DNA from: Bacilli bacterium | GTDB taxonomy: Bacteria > Bacillota_I > Bacilli_A > RF39 > UBA660 | NCBI GenBank assembly: GCA_017528315.1 | Contig: JAFXOW010000003.1 | Location: 31,222-95,221 of the forward strand | DNA length: 64,000 nucleotides | Direction: 5' to 3' | Shown: positions 36,780 through 46,438 of the stretch, in pieces | How the letters are laid out: every line of letters begins with the position of its first letter | Position numbering within the stretch: the first letter of the stretch is position 1 | Translations under genes and position numbers: made by a program | Notes under the pieces: model-generated | Databases searched by the model: none | What the model was told of the DNA's origin: nothing | What the model saw: the letters and a program-made list of their open reading frames with translations, nothing else

Positions 36780-37679
36780 TTATACTTTTAAATATTTTCT
36801 AACAGCTCTACCTGATCCAAACATACCAACCAATATTCCTATTACTATAACAATTAAACTGGCTAAATAGATAAATGGTTCTGGATGAACTAATTTAATT
36901 AAATCTGTAAATAATCGACCTCCAAAATATCTATATAAAGAATAATAACCATATATCATTATAAACACTGGAATAATTGAACCAATAAATCCAAGTATCA
37001 TTCCTTCAACAACAAATGGAAGTTTAATTGCAAAATTGCTAGCACCAACTAATCTCATAATAGATATTTCTCTTTTTCTTGAAAATATTGTAAGTTTAAT
37101 AGTATTAACAATTAAGAACATTGTCATAAGAACAAGAGCAACTACTGCAACAATTGCAACTTTTTGAATTACTTTAAATACTGTTACTAATTGATCAACC
37201 ATTCCTTCTCCATATTTAACAACATCTATATTATCTAAATTTTTAATAGTATTAGCTGTTTCAGCTATTTTTTCAATATCATTAACTTTGACTAAATAAG
37301 TATGTTGTAAAGGATTAGATTCTTCATCCCATTCACTCATTGCCGTCTTAAAAGCGTCATCTTCATCCATCATTTCTTTCATAATAGAAGTTTTATCTTT
37401 TAATGTAACACTTTCAACATTACTAATTTCTCCTATTTTTGTTTTAATTTTATCTAAATCGGTATCTAATGCATCATTAGAAACAAAGGCAACTATCGTT
37501 AAATCTTTCTTTAATTCTTCTGAAAAGTTATTAACATTATAGGATATAACAATTGAAATAGCAATTATAGTAAGAGTTATTACAATACAAGAAATACTAG
37601 CAAGTGATAAAGAAAAATTACGACCTACACTTTTGAAAGCATCTCTAATACTTCTTCCTAATAATCTAAAGAACTTCAT
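36780..37679 (-). CDS. ftsX: Cell division ABC transporter permease FtsX
   Basis: 299 residues with four membrane helices (about 22-45, 170-195, 220-245, 265-290), a large extracellular loop between helices 1 and 2, and the conserved family end GILVGMFGSGRAVRKYLKV. With FtsE it transmits a signal across the membrane to murein hydrolases; the coiled-coil M23 protein at 11.6 kb is a possible partner. It overlaps ftsE by 14 bases. Confidence 0.92.
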   Translation of the reverse strand: MKFFRLLGRSIRDAFKSVGRNFSLSLASISCIVITLTIIAISIVISYNVNNFSEELKKDLTIVAFVSNDALDTDLDKIKTKIGEISNVESVTLKDKTSIMKEMMDEDDAFKTAMSEWDEESNPLQHTYLVKVNDIEKIAETANTIKNLDNIDVVKYGEGMVDQLVTVFKVIQKVAIVAVVALVLMTMFLIVNTIKLTIFSRKREISIMRLVGASNFAIKLPFVVEGMILGFIGSIIPVFIMIYGYYSLYRYFGGRLFTDLIKLVHPEPFIYLASLIVIVIGILVGMFGSGRAVRKYLKV

Positions 37680-38364
37680 CTATGTACTCACCCTCCTTAT
37701 AATCCTTATATAAATGTCCATCTTTAAGAGCAATTACATGTTTTTTCATATTATTAACAATTTCTTTATCATGAGTAACCATTATAACTGTTGTTCCAAC
37801 TTTTTTATTAATTTCAGCAAGCAATTCAACTATTTCCATACTCATAACTGGATCTAAATTTCCTGTTGGTTCATCACATATTAATAATTTTGGCTCATTA
37901 ACAATTGCCCGAGCTATAGCAACCCTTTGTTGCTCTCCTCCAGATAAATCTTCTGGATAATCTCGAAGTTTACTTTTTAAACCAACAAGTTCAATTGCTT
38001 TTAAAACTCTAGGTCTAATATTTTTTTTACTTTCACCCATTACTTCTAAGGCAAATGCAACATTCTCATAAACATTAGCTTTCGGAAGCAATCTATAATC
38101 TTGAAATACTATTCCTAGTTTTCTTCTTAATTTATAAACATTGGCATTTCTAAGTTTATTAACCTTCAATCCTCCTAAAATTATTTCTCCTTGAGTTGGC
38201 TTTTCTTCTCTATATAAAAGTTTAGTTAAAGTACTTTTTCCTGAGCCACTTCCACCTATTATGAAACAGAAATCTCCCTTTTCTATACTTAAATTCAAAT
38301 TATATAAAGCTACAACACCATTTTTATATTTTTTAGTTACATTTTTAAATTTTATAAATTCCAT
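37666..38364 (-). CDS. ftsE: Cell division ATP-binding protein FtsE
   Basis: 232 residues, ABC ATPase: Walker A GGSGSGKST, the Q-loop VFQDYRLLPKANVYENVAFA, signature LSGGEQQRVAIARA, Walker B LLICDEPTGNLD, and H-loop VTHDKE. The sequence around FQDYRLL is typical of FtsE. First gene of the ftsE-ftsX-unknown operon; GGTGGTG precedes the ATG. Confidence 0.95.
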   Translation of the reverse strand: MEFIKFKNVTKKYKNGVVALYNLNLSIEKGDFCFIIGGSGSGKSTLTKLLYREEKPTQGEIILGGLKVNKLRNANVYKLRRKLGIVFQDYRLLPKANVYENVAFALEVMGESKKNIRPRVLKAIELVGLKSKLRDYPEDLSGGEQQRVAIARAIVNEPKLLICDEPTGNLDPVMSMEIVELLAEINKKVGTTVIMVTHDKEIVNNMKKHVIALKDGHLYKDYKEGEYIDEVL

Positions 38365-38393
38365 ATTTCACCACCTATATCTTGAATAATTTT

Positions 38394-38402
38394 ATTATAG
38401 CA
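38394..38402 (-). promoter_or_regulatory. Extended -10 promoter of ftsEX
   Basis: Minus-strand TGCTATAAT (38402-38394). TTGATA further upstream has a 19-base spacer. Confidence 0.5.
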
Positions 38403-38422
38403 TATATTTGTCTAATTTTATC

Positions 38423-38450
38423 AAAAAAAATTATCAGTTACGATAATTTT
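38423..38450 (-). terminator. Terminator after the single-helix membrane protein
   Basis: Stem AAAATTATC / GATAATTTT with an AGTTAC loop (38427-38450); minus-strand T-run follows. Confidence 0.75.
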
Positions 38451-38456
38451 TCATTA

Positions 38457-39005
38457 TTATATTTCTGGTATTTCTCCAGTTAAATCTTGTTTTTCTTCTT
38501 TTGGGATTGATACTAAAGGCGTTTCTTCTTTAGTGTTGGGGATTTGATTTGGATTTATATTTTTAATATCAACATTTGGTAAAGTACTGGGATTAGGTAT
38601 TTCTTGCTTATTATCTCCATTTTCTTTTAAAGTTGGAATAGCAGTTGATTGAATAATTAATGATGAATTTTGATCAGTTTGAGGCAACACTACTCCATCT
38701 TTTTCTTGTTTTTTTTCAACAACTGACGTATCAACTTTTACTTCTGGTACTTTTGTCTGACTTTCTACATTACCATTTTTATCCTCTTTAAGATTTGTTT
38801 TTTTATTATCTATTTTTTCTTTAGTTTCTATTGTTTTTTTTCTATTATCTGTTTGACTAGTATTTAAAATAATATCTAATTTACCATATTTTTGTTTAAA
38901 TAAATAACCTATTATTGAAAACATGAAAAATAATAAGACAAAAGCATACATAAAATAATGCGTACCTACTAAATTATCTCTTATATAATAAAGTATTACA
39001 TCCAT
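38457..39005 (-). CDS. Single-span membrane protein with Pro/Lys/Gln-rich tail
   Basis: 182 residues. One membrane helix (about 17-36) and a long hydrophilic, probably disordered tail rich in Lys, Glu, Asn, Gln, Pro, Ser and Thr. No recognised domain. It starts two bases after gap on the same strand and is cotranscribed; there is no obvious link to glycolysis. Function unknown. Confidence 0.6.
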   Translation of the reverse strand: MDVILYYIRDNLVGTHYFMYAFVLLFFMFSIIGYLFKQKYGKLDIILNTSQTDNRKKTIETKEKIDNKKTNLKEDKNGNVESQTKVPEVKVDTSVVEKKQEKDGVVLPQTDQNSSLIIQSTAIPTLKENGDNKQEIPNPSTLPNVDIKNINPNQIPNTKEETPLVSIPKEEKQDLTGEIPEI

Positions 39006-39007
39006 AT

Positions 39008-40012
39008 TTAATCCTGACTAGCAAGGTATGAAGCTGTTCTTACCATTTGATATGAATATCCCATTTCATTGTCATACCATGATACTATTTTAACTAAATT
39101 ATCCGAAGTATCTAATACATCAGTAGACATTGCATCAACTACTGAACCAAATGATGAACCAATAACATCGCTTGATACAATTGGATCATTTGTTATCATA
39201 ATGGTTTCATTTTGATTATCAGATATCAATTTATTAATTTCTTCGCGAGTTACTTTTTTCTTTAATTTTAAAACTAAATCTACAACCGAACCATCCGGTA
39301 CTGGAACTCTCATAGCCATTCCTTGCATTTTACCTTTTAAACTTGGTATAACTTCTCCTATTGCAGAAGCAGCCCCAGTTGATGTTGGAACAATATTAGC
39401 AGCGCAGGCACGACCTCTTCGAGATTCTATTCCTTTTTTATGAGCAACATCTAAAGTTACTTGATCATTAGTATAAGCATGAACTGTTGTCATAAATCCT
39501 GAACTTATTCCAATATTTTTTTCTATTATATCTAATACTGGTGCTAAACAATTAGTTGTACAACTAGCGGCACTTATCACTTTTTCAGATCCATCTAACT
39601 CATTATGATTAACATTATAAACAATTGTTTTAACATCTCCCTTACATGGAGCCGATACTATTACATGTCTTGCTCCAGCATTTATATGAGATATTGCTTT
39701 ATCTAAGCTAGTAAAATGACCTGTACACTCAAATACTATATCAATTCCTAATTCTTTCCAAGGTAAATTATTAGGATCCATTTCTTTATAAATTTTTATT
39801 TTTTTTGAACCAACAATAATATTTTCATCATCATAACTTATTTCATTTACTTTATAGTTTCGATGATTAGTATCATATTTTAATAAATAAGCTAACTGCT
39901 CTGCATCAGTTAAATCATTAATTGCAACTACTTCTAAATTTTTAAAATCACTTTCCATAATTCTGAAAACTAATCTTCCTATACGTCCAAATCCATTAAT
40001 TGCTACTTTCAT
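39008..40012 (-). CDS. gap: Glyceraldehyde-3-phosphate dehydrogenase
   Basis: 334 residues from the ATG at 40012, which has GAGAGG upstream; the open frame extends 13 codons further without a site. NAD-binding MKVAINGFGRIGRLVFRI, catalytic Cys in SAASCTTNCLAPV near 152, and SWYDNEMGYS near the C-terminus. The oxidative phosphorylating step of glycolysis. The gene lies alone among non-glycolytic genes; pgk is not adjacent. Confidence 0.97.
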   Translation of the reverse strand: MKVAINGFGRIGRLVFRIMESDFKNLEVVAINDLTDAEQLAYLLKYDTNHRNYKVNEISYDDENIIVGSKKIKIYKEMDPNNLPWKELGIDIVFECTGHFTSLDKAISHINAGARHVIVSAPCKGDVKTIVYNVNHNELDGSEKVISAASCTTNCLAPVLDIIEKNIGISSGFMTTVHAYTNDQVTLDVAHKKGIESRRGRACAANIVPTSTGAASAIGEVIPSLKGKMQGMAMRVPVPDGSVVDLVLKLKKKVTREEINKLISDNQNETIMITNDPIVSSDVIGSSFGSVVDAMSTDVLDTSDNLVKIVSWYDNEMGYSYQMVRTASYLASQD

Positions 40013-40028
40013 TTTTTCCTCTCTTTCT

Positions 40029-41678
40029 TTATTCAAAATAACTTCCCCCAATAAATTCTCTTAAAATAGAATCATTAGGTACTTGTTCACTTGGAACTGG
40101 TAAAAATATATCTAAAAGTCTTATTAACCTTTTAGCATCTTCATAATAAGGACTATCCTTTTTAACTTTATATAAAAGCGGCATTGCATATACTTTTAAT
40201 ACCGGAAATTCATAAACAAGTCCTGTATTAATCGTAAAATCAGCTTCATCTTGATAAGGAAAAACATTTTTTTCCTCTCCTTCTCGAACATTTTCCCAAA
40301 GTTTTAAAGTTGCATCAGGTTCATATCCTCTTGTATAATAATCTCTTATTAACCTTCTAATTAATCTATTATCTGTTGTTGGAATACGATTATCTTTATC
40401 AATATTTATTTCTGTTAAAGCTGACAAATAAATTTTTATTTTATTACATGAATTTATATTTTCAAGAATTAGAGGATTTAAACAGTGTATTCCTTCAATT
40501 AACAAAATATCATTATCAGCTAATTGCATTTCTTTCTTATAAACTTTTTCACCTGTTAAAAAATTAAATGTAGGTAATTTAACTTTATTTCCCTTTAATA
40601 AATTTTCCATAGTTTTATTAAATAATTTTAAATCAACTGCTTCAATGCATTCAAAATCATATTCTCCATTACTCTTTTTAGGAGTATCTACCCTATCAAC
40701 AAAGAAATCATCCATTGATAAAACTCGTGGTTTTAACCCAAAACATTTAAAATACATTGATAATTTCATAGTTGTTGTAGTTTTACCACTTGATGAAGGT
40801 CCAGAAATAAGTACAAATTTTATTTTCTTATTATCAGCAATTTTTTTGGCAATTTCTAATAATTTATTACTATATAAAGTTTCATTTATTTTAATTAAAT
40901 CAAATATATTGCCACTAGTAATTATATTATTTAAATCAACTGAAGTATCTAAATTTACTAATTTACACCATTCCTTAGATTCTTTAAATACTTCGAATAA
41001 TTTAGAATGATGTTTATATCTAGGTATTTCATTATTAGAATATATAGTTGGAAATCTTAATACAAATCCCTCTTCATTTAAATAAGTTAATCTAAATTCT
41101 GATAAACTATCCGTTGTACTTGGCATTAAGCTAAACATATAATTATAAGTATTTCCTAAACGATATAAATTAACATAAGTATTGGTTATATATTCAAGTA
41201 AACCTGCCTTTTTAGTATCTCCAATTTCATTAAAATAATTTATAGCATCATGTCTTAAAATTGTAACTTTATGAATCTTTACATTAGCTTTTACTACTTC
41301 ATTCATCTGATTTTCTAAAGCCATTACCATTTCACGTGTTAATTTACAAGTCGATTCGATATATAAAGCTTTATCAGCAGAATATCTTGTTAATAAATAT
41401 CCTTTTTTACCATATAATTCTGAAAAACAAAAATTAGCTAAAAAGATTAATCCATTTAAATATACACGATTAGCAAAGGAATCTGTTAAATCAAAAAATT
41501 CAATATGACATGATTCATTAATTGGATCATTTAATTCATGAAACTCAGAATCTACTTTAGCAACTATTATCTTATGTAAATAATCGCTTTCATACATCTT
41601 ACTAAGTTCAAGTAGTGTTATTCCTTTTTTTATAGTTGCAGGCTTATCATTTACAACCACTTCTATATTTTCTAACAT
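40029..41678 (-). CDS. TGS-domain nucleoside kinase (uridine kinase-like)
   Basis: 549 residues. The N-terminal TGS domain (MLENIEVVVNDKPATIKKG) and a threonyl-tRNA synthetase second-additional-domain-like part are followed by a P-loop kinase near residues 285-545: GPSSSGKTTTTMKL, LSMDDFFVDR, DNDILLIEGIHCLNP. This fused arrangement is a known Bacillota family annotated as nucleoside kinase or uridine kinase. It starts a transcript with gap (16 bases apart). Confidence 0.85.
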   Translation of the reverse strand: MLENIEVVVNDKPATIKKGITLLELSKMYESDYLHKIIVAKVDSEFHELNDPINESCHIEFFDLTDSFANRVYLNGLIFLANFCFSELYGKKGYLLTRYSADKALYIESTCKLTREMVMALENQMNEVVKANVKIHKVTILRHDAINYFNEIGDTKKAGLLEYITNTYVNLYRLGNTYNYMFSLMPSTTDSLSEFRLTYLNEEGFVLRFPTIYSNNEIPRYKHHSKLFEVFKESKEWCKLVNLDTSVDLNNIITSGNIFDLIKINETLYSNKLLEIAKKIADNKKIKFVLISGPSSSGKTTTTMKLSMYFKCFGLKPRVLSMDDFFVDRVDTPKKSNGEYDFECIEAVDLKLFNKTMENLLKGNKVKLPTFNFLTGEKVYKKEMQLADNDILLIEGIHCLNPLILENINSCNKIKIYLSALTEINIDKDNRIPTTDNRLIRRLIRDYYTRGYEPDATLKLWENVREGEEKNVFPYQDEADFTINTGLVYEFPVLKVYAMPLLYKVKKDSPYYEDAKRLIRLLDIFLPVPSEQVPNDSILREFIGGSYFE

Positions 41679-41759
41679 ACTAGCCTCACCCTATAAATAA
41701 TATATCACAAAAAATGTTTTATCTCAATTAGTTTTTAAAAATATAATAATAAAATTAAT

Positions 41760-41793
41760 AAAAAAAGCTATCACTTAATATCAAGTAATAGCT
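41760..41793 (-). terminator. Terminator after the YfcC-like carrier
   Basis: Stem AGCTATCACTT / AAGTAATAGCT (41766-41776 with 41783-41793), read on the minus strand into TTTTTT. Confidence 0.75.
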
Positions 41794-41803
41794 ATTATGC
41801 ATT

Positions 41804-43219
41804 TTATATTAGATTAATAATTATAAACAATACAAATGCAAATAGAAATAATTCTAAGAAAAATTTCCAAATATTTTTTATCCATTCAGTATAATTTACT
41901 TTTAAGAAAGCAAGCACTCCTAAAAGTACTACACTTGTAGGTGCTATAAGTATAGCAAGTCCATGCATTACTTGGCAAATAAACTCAACTAACGGATATA
42001 TACTTGTGTCAGTTATAATACTTGTTACATAAGGTAACATTGCAGATGATGTGTAATAAACATCAATATTAAAAATACTAGCAATAAACATTGATATTGA
42101 TAAAGTAACACTGTTAAATCCATTAGTAATTTCCATTAATGGTTTTAAAATAGTAAGTACAAATGGATGATTAGATGTTGTAATCAAAACTGTATAAACA
42201 ATTACCATTAAGAATGCACTTAAAGCAAACTTTTTAGCACCTTCTTTATAATCGTCAAATAAATCGTTTAATTTAATACGATAGATAATTGCAAGAATAA
42301 TGGTTGCTAAAATCATAATAGCAACAAATTCATTGGTTCCCCAACTTCCTAAACTAGCATTTTGCAATGATGAACCCAAAATCTTAGCAAAAATAGTATA
42401 ATCTTTAATAGCAAAATTCATTACATTATTATGGAAAGTTTCAAATATAGAAACATTAAATGCTCCTGAAAAATCTAACATTCCCATAATCATAAGAATA
42501 AGTATTAAATCAAATATAACAATTGCTGGCCAAGATTTCTTAACTTTGCCTTTTTTAGTCTTAACTTCAACTTTCTCAGGTAAATACTCTCTATCATCAC
42601 TTTTTGTTATTTCTTTTTTCTTGATACGCCACATAATATTAAATACTAATAAGGCAATTCCTACAACAAGTATTCCTAATTTAAACCAAATTAAATCAGT
42701 ATATTTAGTTGTAAGAGCTTCAGCATATGTTCCGGTAATTTCCTTAGCAAATAAACTTCCTGCAAAACCAACAGTAATTGAACCAACAAAAGTTAAAGCA
42801 ACCGTAATCTTATCGTAACCAAGTGCTAAAACTAAAGCTACAACCATTGGTAATACAAAGAATAATTCTATTGAAAATCCACAAAATGCCACAAGCAATG
42901 ATAAAAGTGTTACAATAGCAACAAAGAACCAAAGTTCATGTCCCTTAAATAACTTTACAAGTTTATCAACAATTTTTCTAAATACACCTGTCTTATTAAA
43001 TACTTCATAAAATGCTCCAACAACTAGTACATAAATTGCTGTTGAACCAAAATAATATAAAGTAAGCATTGGATAACTAAAGATATCAAATATACCAGCA
43101 GGATATCTAACATCTGTTTGCAATCCAGAATTAAAATAAGTTATAGGTAATATCCAAGTTAGTAAAAAAGTAAATAAAATTGCAATAAGTAATACCTTTA
43201 ATGTATTATTTTTTTTCAT
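41804..43219 (-). CDS. YfcC/DcuC-family membrane carrier
   Basis: 471 residues with about 11-12 membrane helices. Sequence such as FCGFSIELFFVLPMVVALVLALGYD and TSNHPFVLTILKP (split here) fits the C4-dicarboxylate anaerobic carrier family (PF03606), which includes YfcC, DcuC and arginine/ornithine exchangers. Substrate not determinable. Monocistronic; GGGAGG lies before the ATG. Confidence 0.75.
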   Translation of the reverse strand: MKKNNTLKVLLIAILFTFLLTWILPITYFNSGLQTDVRYPAGIFDIFSYPMLTLYYFGSTAIYVLVVGAFYEVFNKTGVFRKIVDKLVKLFKGHELWFFVAIVTLLSLLVAFCGFSIELFFVLPMVVALVLALGYDKITVALTFVGSITVGFAGSLFAKEITGTYAEALTTKYTDLIWFKLGILVVGIALLVFNIMWRIKKKEITKSDDREYLPEKVEVKTKKGKVKKSWPAIVIFDLILILMIMGMLDFSGAFNVSIFETFHNNVMNFAIKDYTIFAKILGSSLQNASLGSWGTNEFVAIMILATIILAIIYRIKLNDLFDDYKEGAKKFALSAFLMVIVYTVLITTSNHPFVLTILKPLMEITNGFNSVTLSISMFIASIFNIDVYYTSSAMLPYVTSIITDTSIYPLVEFICQVMHGLAILIAPTSVVLLGVLAFLKVNYTEWIKNIWKFFLELFLFAFVLFIIINLI

Positions 43220-43269
43220 AATGACCTCCCAGGAATATTATACAATATTTGTTTATTATTTGGCAATAC

Positions 43270-43297
43270 TTTACGTCAATTCCATTTAATGTATAAA
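43270..43297 (+). promoter_or_regulatory. Candidate clpP promoter
   Basis: TTTACG (43270-43275), 16-base spacer, TATAAA (43292-43297). No CtsR-type heptad repeat or CIRCE was found upstream. Confidence 0.45.
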
Positions 43298-43336
43298 ATA
43301 TTATATTTTTACATACATTAACAATAGGTGATAAAA

Positions 43337-43906
43337 ATGAACTTAGTTCCTATTATTGTAGATAAAGAGAATAGTGGCGAACGTAGTTATGATATCTTTT
43401 CAAGACTTTTAAAAGATAGAATTATTTTACTAAGTGGAGAAATAGATGATAATCTTGCTAATATTATTGTAAGTGAACTATTATATTTAGATTCATTAAA
43501 CAACAATGATATTAGTTTATATATTAATTCTCCAGGAGGTTCTATTACATCAGGAATGGCTATTATGGATACTATGAATTTTATTAAAAGTAATGTTTCA
43601 ACTATTTGTATAGGTATGGCTGCCTCTATGGGGGCTTTCTTACTCTCATGTGGTGAAAAAGGAAAACGTTATATCTTACCAAATGCTGAAGTTATGATTC
43701 ATCAGCCTTTAGGCGGTGTAGAAGGTCAAGCAACTGAAATAAAAATTGTTGCTGAAAGAATTTTAAAATTAAAAGAAAAATTAAATAAAATTCTTTCTAA
43801 GAATACCGGTAAAAGTATTAAAGAAATAACCAAAGACACTGAAAGAGATTATTTTTTAGATAGTAAAGAAGCTTTAGAATATGGAATTGTTGATAAAATT
43901 TTATAA
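43337..43906 (+). CDS. clpP: ATP-dependent Clp protease proteolytic subunit
   Basis: 189 residues. Catalytic Ser in [12 protein letters not shown], His in MIHQPLGG, and Asp in [10 protein letters not shown]-terminal [19 protein letters not shown] is the axial loop. AGGTGAT points to the ATG at 43337; the open frame includes a GTG three codons earlier. It is the protease core for ClpC and ClpX; here clpC carries an internal stop, and clpX is not in the window. Confidence 0.95.
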   Translation: MNLVPIIVDKENSGERSYDIFSRLLKDRIILLSGEIDDNLANIIVSELLYLDSLNNNDISLYINSPGGSITSGMAIMDTMNFIKSNVSTICIGMAASMGAFLLSCGEKGKRYILPNAEVMIHQPLGGVEGQATEIKIVAERILKLKEKLNKILSKNTGKSIKEITKDTERDYFLDSKEALEYGIVDKIL

Positions 43907-43908
43907 TT

Positions 43909-43940
43909 AAAACTAGATCATTTTTTATCTAGTTTTAGTT
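43909..43940 (+). terminator. Terminator between clpP and whiA
   Basis: Stem AAAACTAGAT / ATCTAGTTTT (43909-43936) followed by T-rich sequence; convergent genes. Confidence 0.75.
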
Positions 43941-44861
43941 TTAATTTTCTTTTAATTTATTTGCTATTTCCTTTATTTTTCTTAATCGATGATTAAGTCC
44001 TGATTTAGTTATAACTTTACCAGTTTCAAGTGATATAATTTCACTTAACTCTTGCATAGAACTCTCAGGATATTTTAAACGATAATTAATTATTTCTACT
44101 AATTTGGAATCTATTAGTTCTAAACCCATCTTTTCTTTTATTAATTCTATATCTGCAATTTGTTTAGTAGCACTTATAAGACTTTTTTCAAAATTAGCTT
44201 GTTCACAGTTATTTAGACGATTAGTCATATTTTTATGATCACGATATATTCTTATATCTTCATAATACATTACAGCTAAACTAGCATTTATAATTCTTAA
44301 AAAATCTCCTATTTTCTCAGCTTCTTTTAAATATACCATATATCCTTTATCACGTTTAGTAAATTTACCATTTAAATAAAAATCATCTAATAAACTTAAT
44401 ACATATTCTGCTTCACTTAAACTATTAATTGAAAACTCTAAATGATACATCGAAGTCTTAGGATCATTAACACTTCCAGAAGACAAAAATACTCCTTTAA
44501 GATAAGATCTTTTTTCATCTTCATTTTCAATAAACATCGGTGTTTTTTTATAATTATTATCTTCATCCAAAATTTCTAAATCTTTTAAAATTAAATCCAA
44601 TTTATCATTTATTACTATACTATATAATCTATTTTTACTAAATGTAGTATTTTTATATTCAGTTTTAACACTTATATTATATAATTCTTTAAATAAAGTA
44701 TAAATATGTTTACAAACTGCTCCATTTTCGGTAACAATTTGTAGTTTTTTATCTTTAAAATTATAAGAATTACGAAGAATAGCTGAAAGTTCTGAACGAC
44801 TAGCACTATTATTTTCATAAATATTACTTATTTCATTTTTAATTCTAGTTGTAAATGACAT
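43941..44861 (-). CDS. whiA: DNA-binding protein WhiA
   Basis: 306 residues. N-terminal LAGLIDADG-like region (MSFTTRIKNEISNIYE, RSELSAILR, YLKGVFLSSGSVNDP) and C-terminal helix-turn-helix (SMQELSEI, TKSGLNHRLRKIKEIA). WhiA influences division and chromosome segregation in Bacillota and sporulation in actinobacteria. Here it is preceded by lgt (7 bases) rather than the common yvcJ-yvcK-whiA order. Confidence 0.93.
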   Translation of the reverse strand: MSFTTRIKNEISNIYENNSASRSELSAILRNSYNFKDKKLQIVTENGAVCKHIYTLFKELYNISVKTEYKNTTFSKNRLYSIVINDKLDLILKDLEILDEDNNYKKTPMFIENEDEKRSYLKGVFLSSGSVNDPKTSMYHLEFSINSLSEAEYVLSLLDDFYLNGKFTKRDKGYMVYLKEAEKIGDFLRIINASLAVMYYEDIRIYRDHKNMTNRLNNCEQANFEKSLISATKQIADIELIKEKMGLELIDSKLVEIINYRLKYPESSMQELSEIISLETGKVITKSGLNHRLRKIKEIANKLKEN

Positions 44862-44868
44862 ATAACAC

Positions 44869-45669
44869 CTACTTTCTTACTACTTGATTATAATAATCAT
44901 TTTTCTTCCATGAATATATAAATAATATAATACCACAGACTATTAAAATTATTGATATTACTTGAGCCATTTTTAAATTACCAATCATTAAACTATCAGT
45001 TCTCATACTCTCAATAAAAAATCTTACAATTGAGTACCATATTAAATATAAACTTAATATCATTCCATTTTTTATTTTTTTATTATGTCTAACAATAAGT
45101 AAAATAATTAAACCTATTAAATTAAGAAGGGATTCATAAAGAAAAGTTGGATGATAAACTATATTATTGATAGTCATACCTTTAATTATAAAATCTGGTA
45201 TATATAAACTTTTTAAAAACTTAATACTAGATATACCTCCATGAGCTTCCTGATTAAAGAAATTACCCCATCTTCCAATTATTTGACCAATCATTACTCC
45301 TACCGCTGATATGTCCATATATTTCAATATTTCGTTTATTTTTCTTTGATTTATCAAGGAATAAACAATTATAGTTAATACCCCTCCAATTATTCCTCCA
45401 TGAATAGCTAGTCCTCCATTCCAAACTGCAATTATTTCACCTAAATTATTTAAATAATAATCTAAATTAAATAAAACATAATAGAATCTTGCACCAATAA
45501 ATCCAAATATAATAGCATAAAAAAGCATATTAAAATAATATTCTTTATCAAGTTTTAATCTTTTAATTTCTAAATAAGCAAGTAAACTTCCTAAAACAAC
45601 TCCTAATAACATTGTTATAGAATACCAATATATTTCTATAAAACCTAAATCAAAGGCTACTCGATTCAT
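44869..45669 (-). CDS. lgt: Prolipoprotein diacylglyceryl transferase
   Basis: 266 residues with seven or so membrane helices. Family signatures: FGFIGARFYYVLFN, WNGGLAIHGGIIGG, GRWGNFFNQEAHGG, and a later catalytic region HPTFLYESLLN. It attaches diacylglycerol to the lipobox Cys of lipoproteins, such as the LysM lipoprotein at 62.5 kb. GGTGAT precedes its ATG. Confidence 0.95.
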   Translation of the reverse strand: MNRVAFDLGFIEIYWYSITMLLGVVLGSLLAYLEIKRLKLDKEYYFNMLFYAIIFGFIGARFYYVLFNLDYYLNNLGEIIAVWNGGLAIHGGIIGGVLTIIVYSLINQRKINEILKYMDISAVGVMIGQIIGRWGNFFNQEAHGGISSIKFLKSLYIPDFIIKGMTINNIVYHPTFLYESLLNLIGLIILLIVRHNKKIKNGMILSLYLIWYSIVRFFIESMRTDSLMIGNLKMAQVISIILIVCGIILFIYSWKKNDYYNQVVRK

Positions 45670-45690
45670 AAAATCACCAAAAATATTATA

Positions 45691-45721
45691 TAAAAAAACT
45701 AGTAATATTTCAATTACTAGT
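45691..45721 (-). terminator. Terminator after the Asn-rich membrane protein
   Basis: Stem ACTAGTAAT / ATTACTAGT (45698-45721), read on the minus strand into TTTTTTT. Confidence 0.8.
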
Positions 45722-45736
45722 ACAATTATCTTGATA

Positions 45737-46369
45737 TTATCTATTTAAATTTATCAATTTGGTTTTATCTAATTCTATTTCTGAAACTGGTTTATTAGAA
45801 GTTCCAATTGAATATTCTCCATCTGTAAGGAAAATTAAGTATGTATAATTACAATTATTATTTATAATCTCAACATATGAATTATCTAAATCTAGATTAT
45901 TACCATATGGACTTACTGAAGTAGTTAATCCATTTATTAATTCTGATAATTTAATATTTTTAGTTTCTTCATTATCAACACAAAAACTATTATCATTAGT
46001 TACCTTATTTTTAGCAATAGATATATATTCATTAGCTAACTTTATATATGCATTAGTATTTTTATCACTATGCCAAACATTATTATAAAAAGAATAAATT
46101 ATATATATAAATACAACAGGTAATAATATATATTTTAAGAATATTTTTAATCCTATACTTGATTTAGATTTTTCATTAGATAAATTATTATTTATATTTT
46201 CTGATTCGATATTTATCATGTCTTTTTCTTGATTATTTTCTTCATTAACATCATAATATTTATTGTTATCATCATAATTATTAATCATCATACTTACTCT
46301 ATCGTTATCATCATTATTTAAATTAGAATTAAGATTCTGATTATTATTTAAATTATTATAGTTATTCAT
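45737..46369 (-). CDS. Asn-rich single-span membrane protein
   Basis: 210 residues. The first 75 are an Asn/Asp/Glu-rich low-complexity cytoplasmic tail, then one membrane helix (about 78-98), then an extracellular domain of about 110 residues with two Cys, in DNSFCVDNEE and NNNCNYTY, which could form a disulfide. The C-terminal part resembles small pilin-like or surface domains only in a general way. No family recognised. Its own terminator follows. Confidence 0.6.
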   Translation of the reverse strand: MNNYNNLNNNQNLNSNLNNDDNDRVSMMINNYDDNNKYYDVNEENNQEKDMINIESENINNNLSNEKSKSSIGLKIFLKYILLPVVFIYIIYSFYNNVWHSDKNTNAYIKLANEYISIAKNKVTNDNSFCVDNEETKNIKLSELINGLTTSVSPYGNNLDLDNSYVEIINNNCNYTYLIFLTDGEYSIGTSNKPVSEIELDKTKLINLNR

Positions 46370-46438
46370 AATACTCCTCTACTATTTATATTAAACTATA
46401 AAACTTCTAGTATTGTCAAGCTATGTTTTGATTAATTA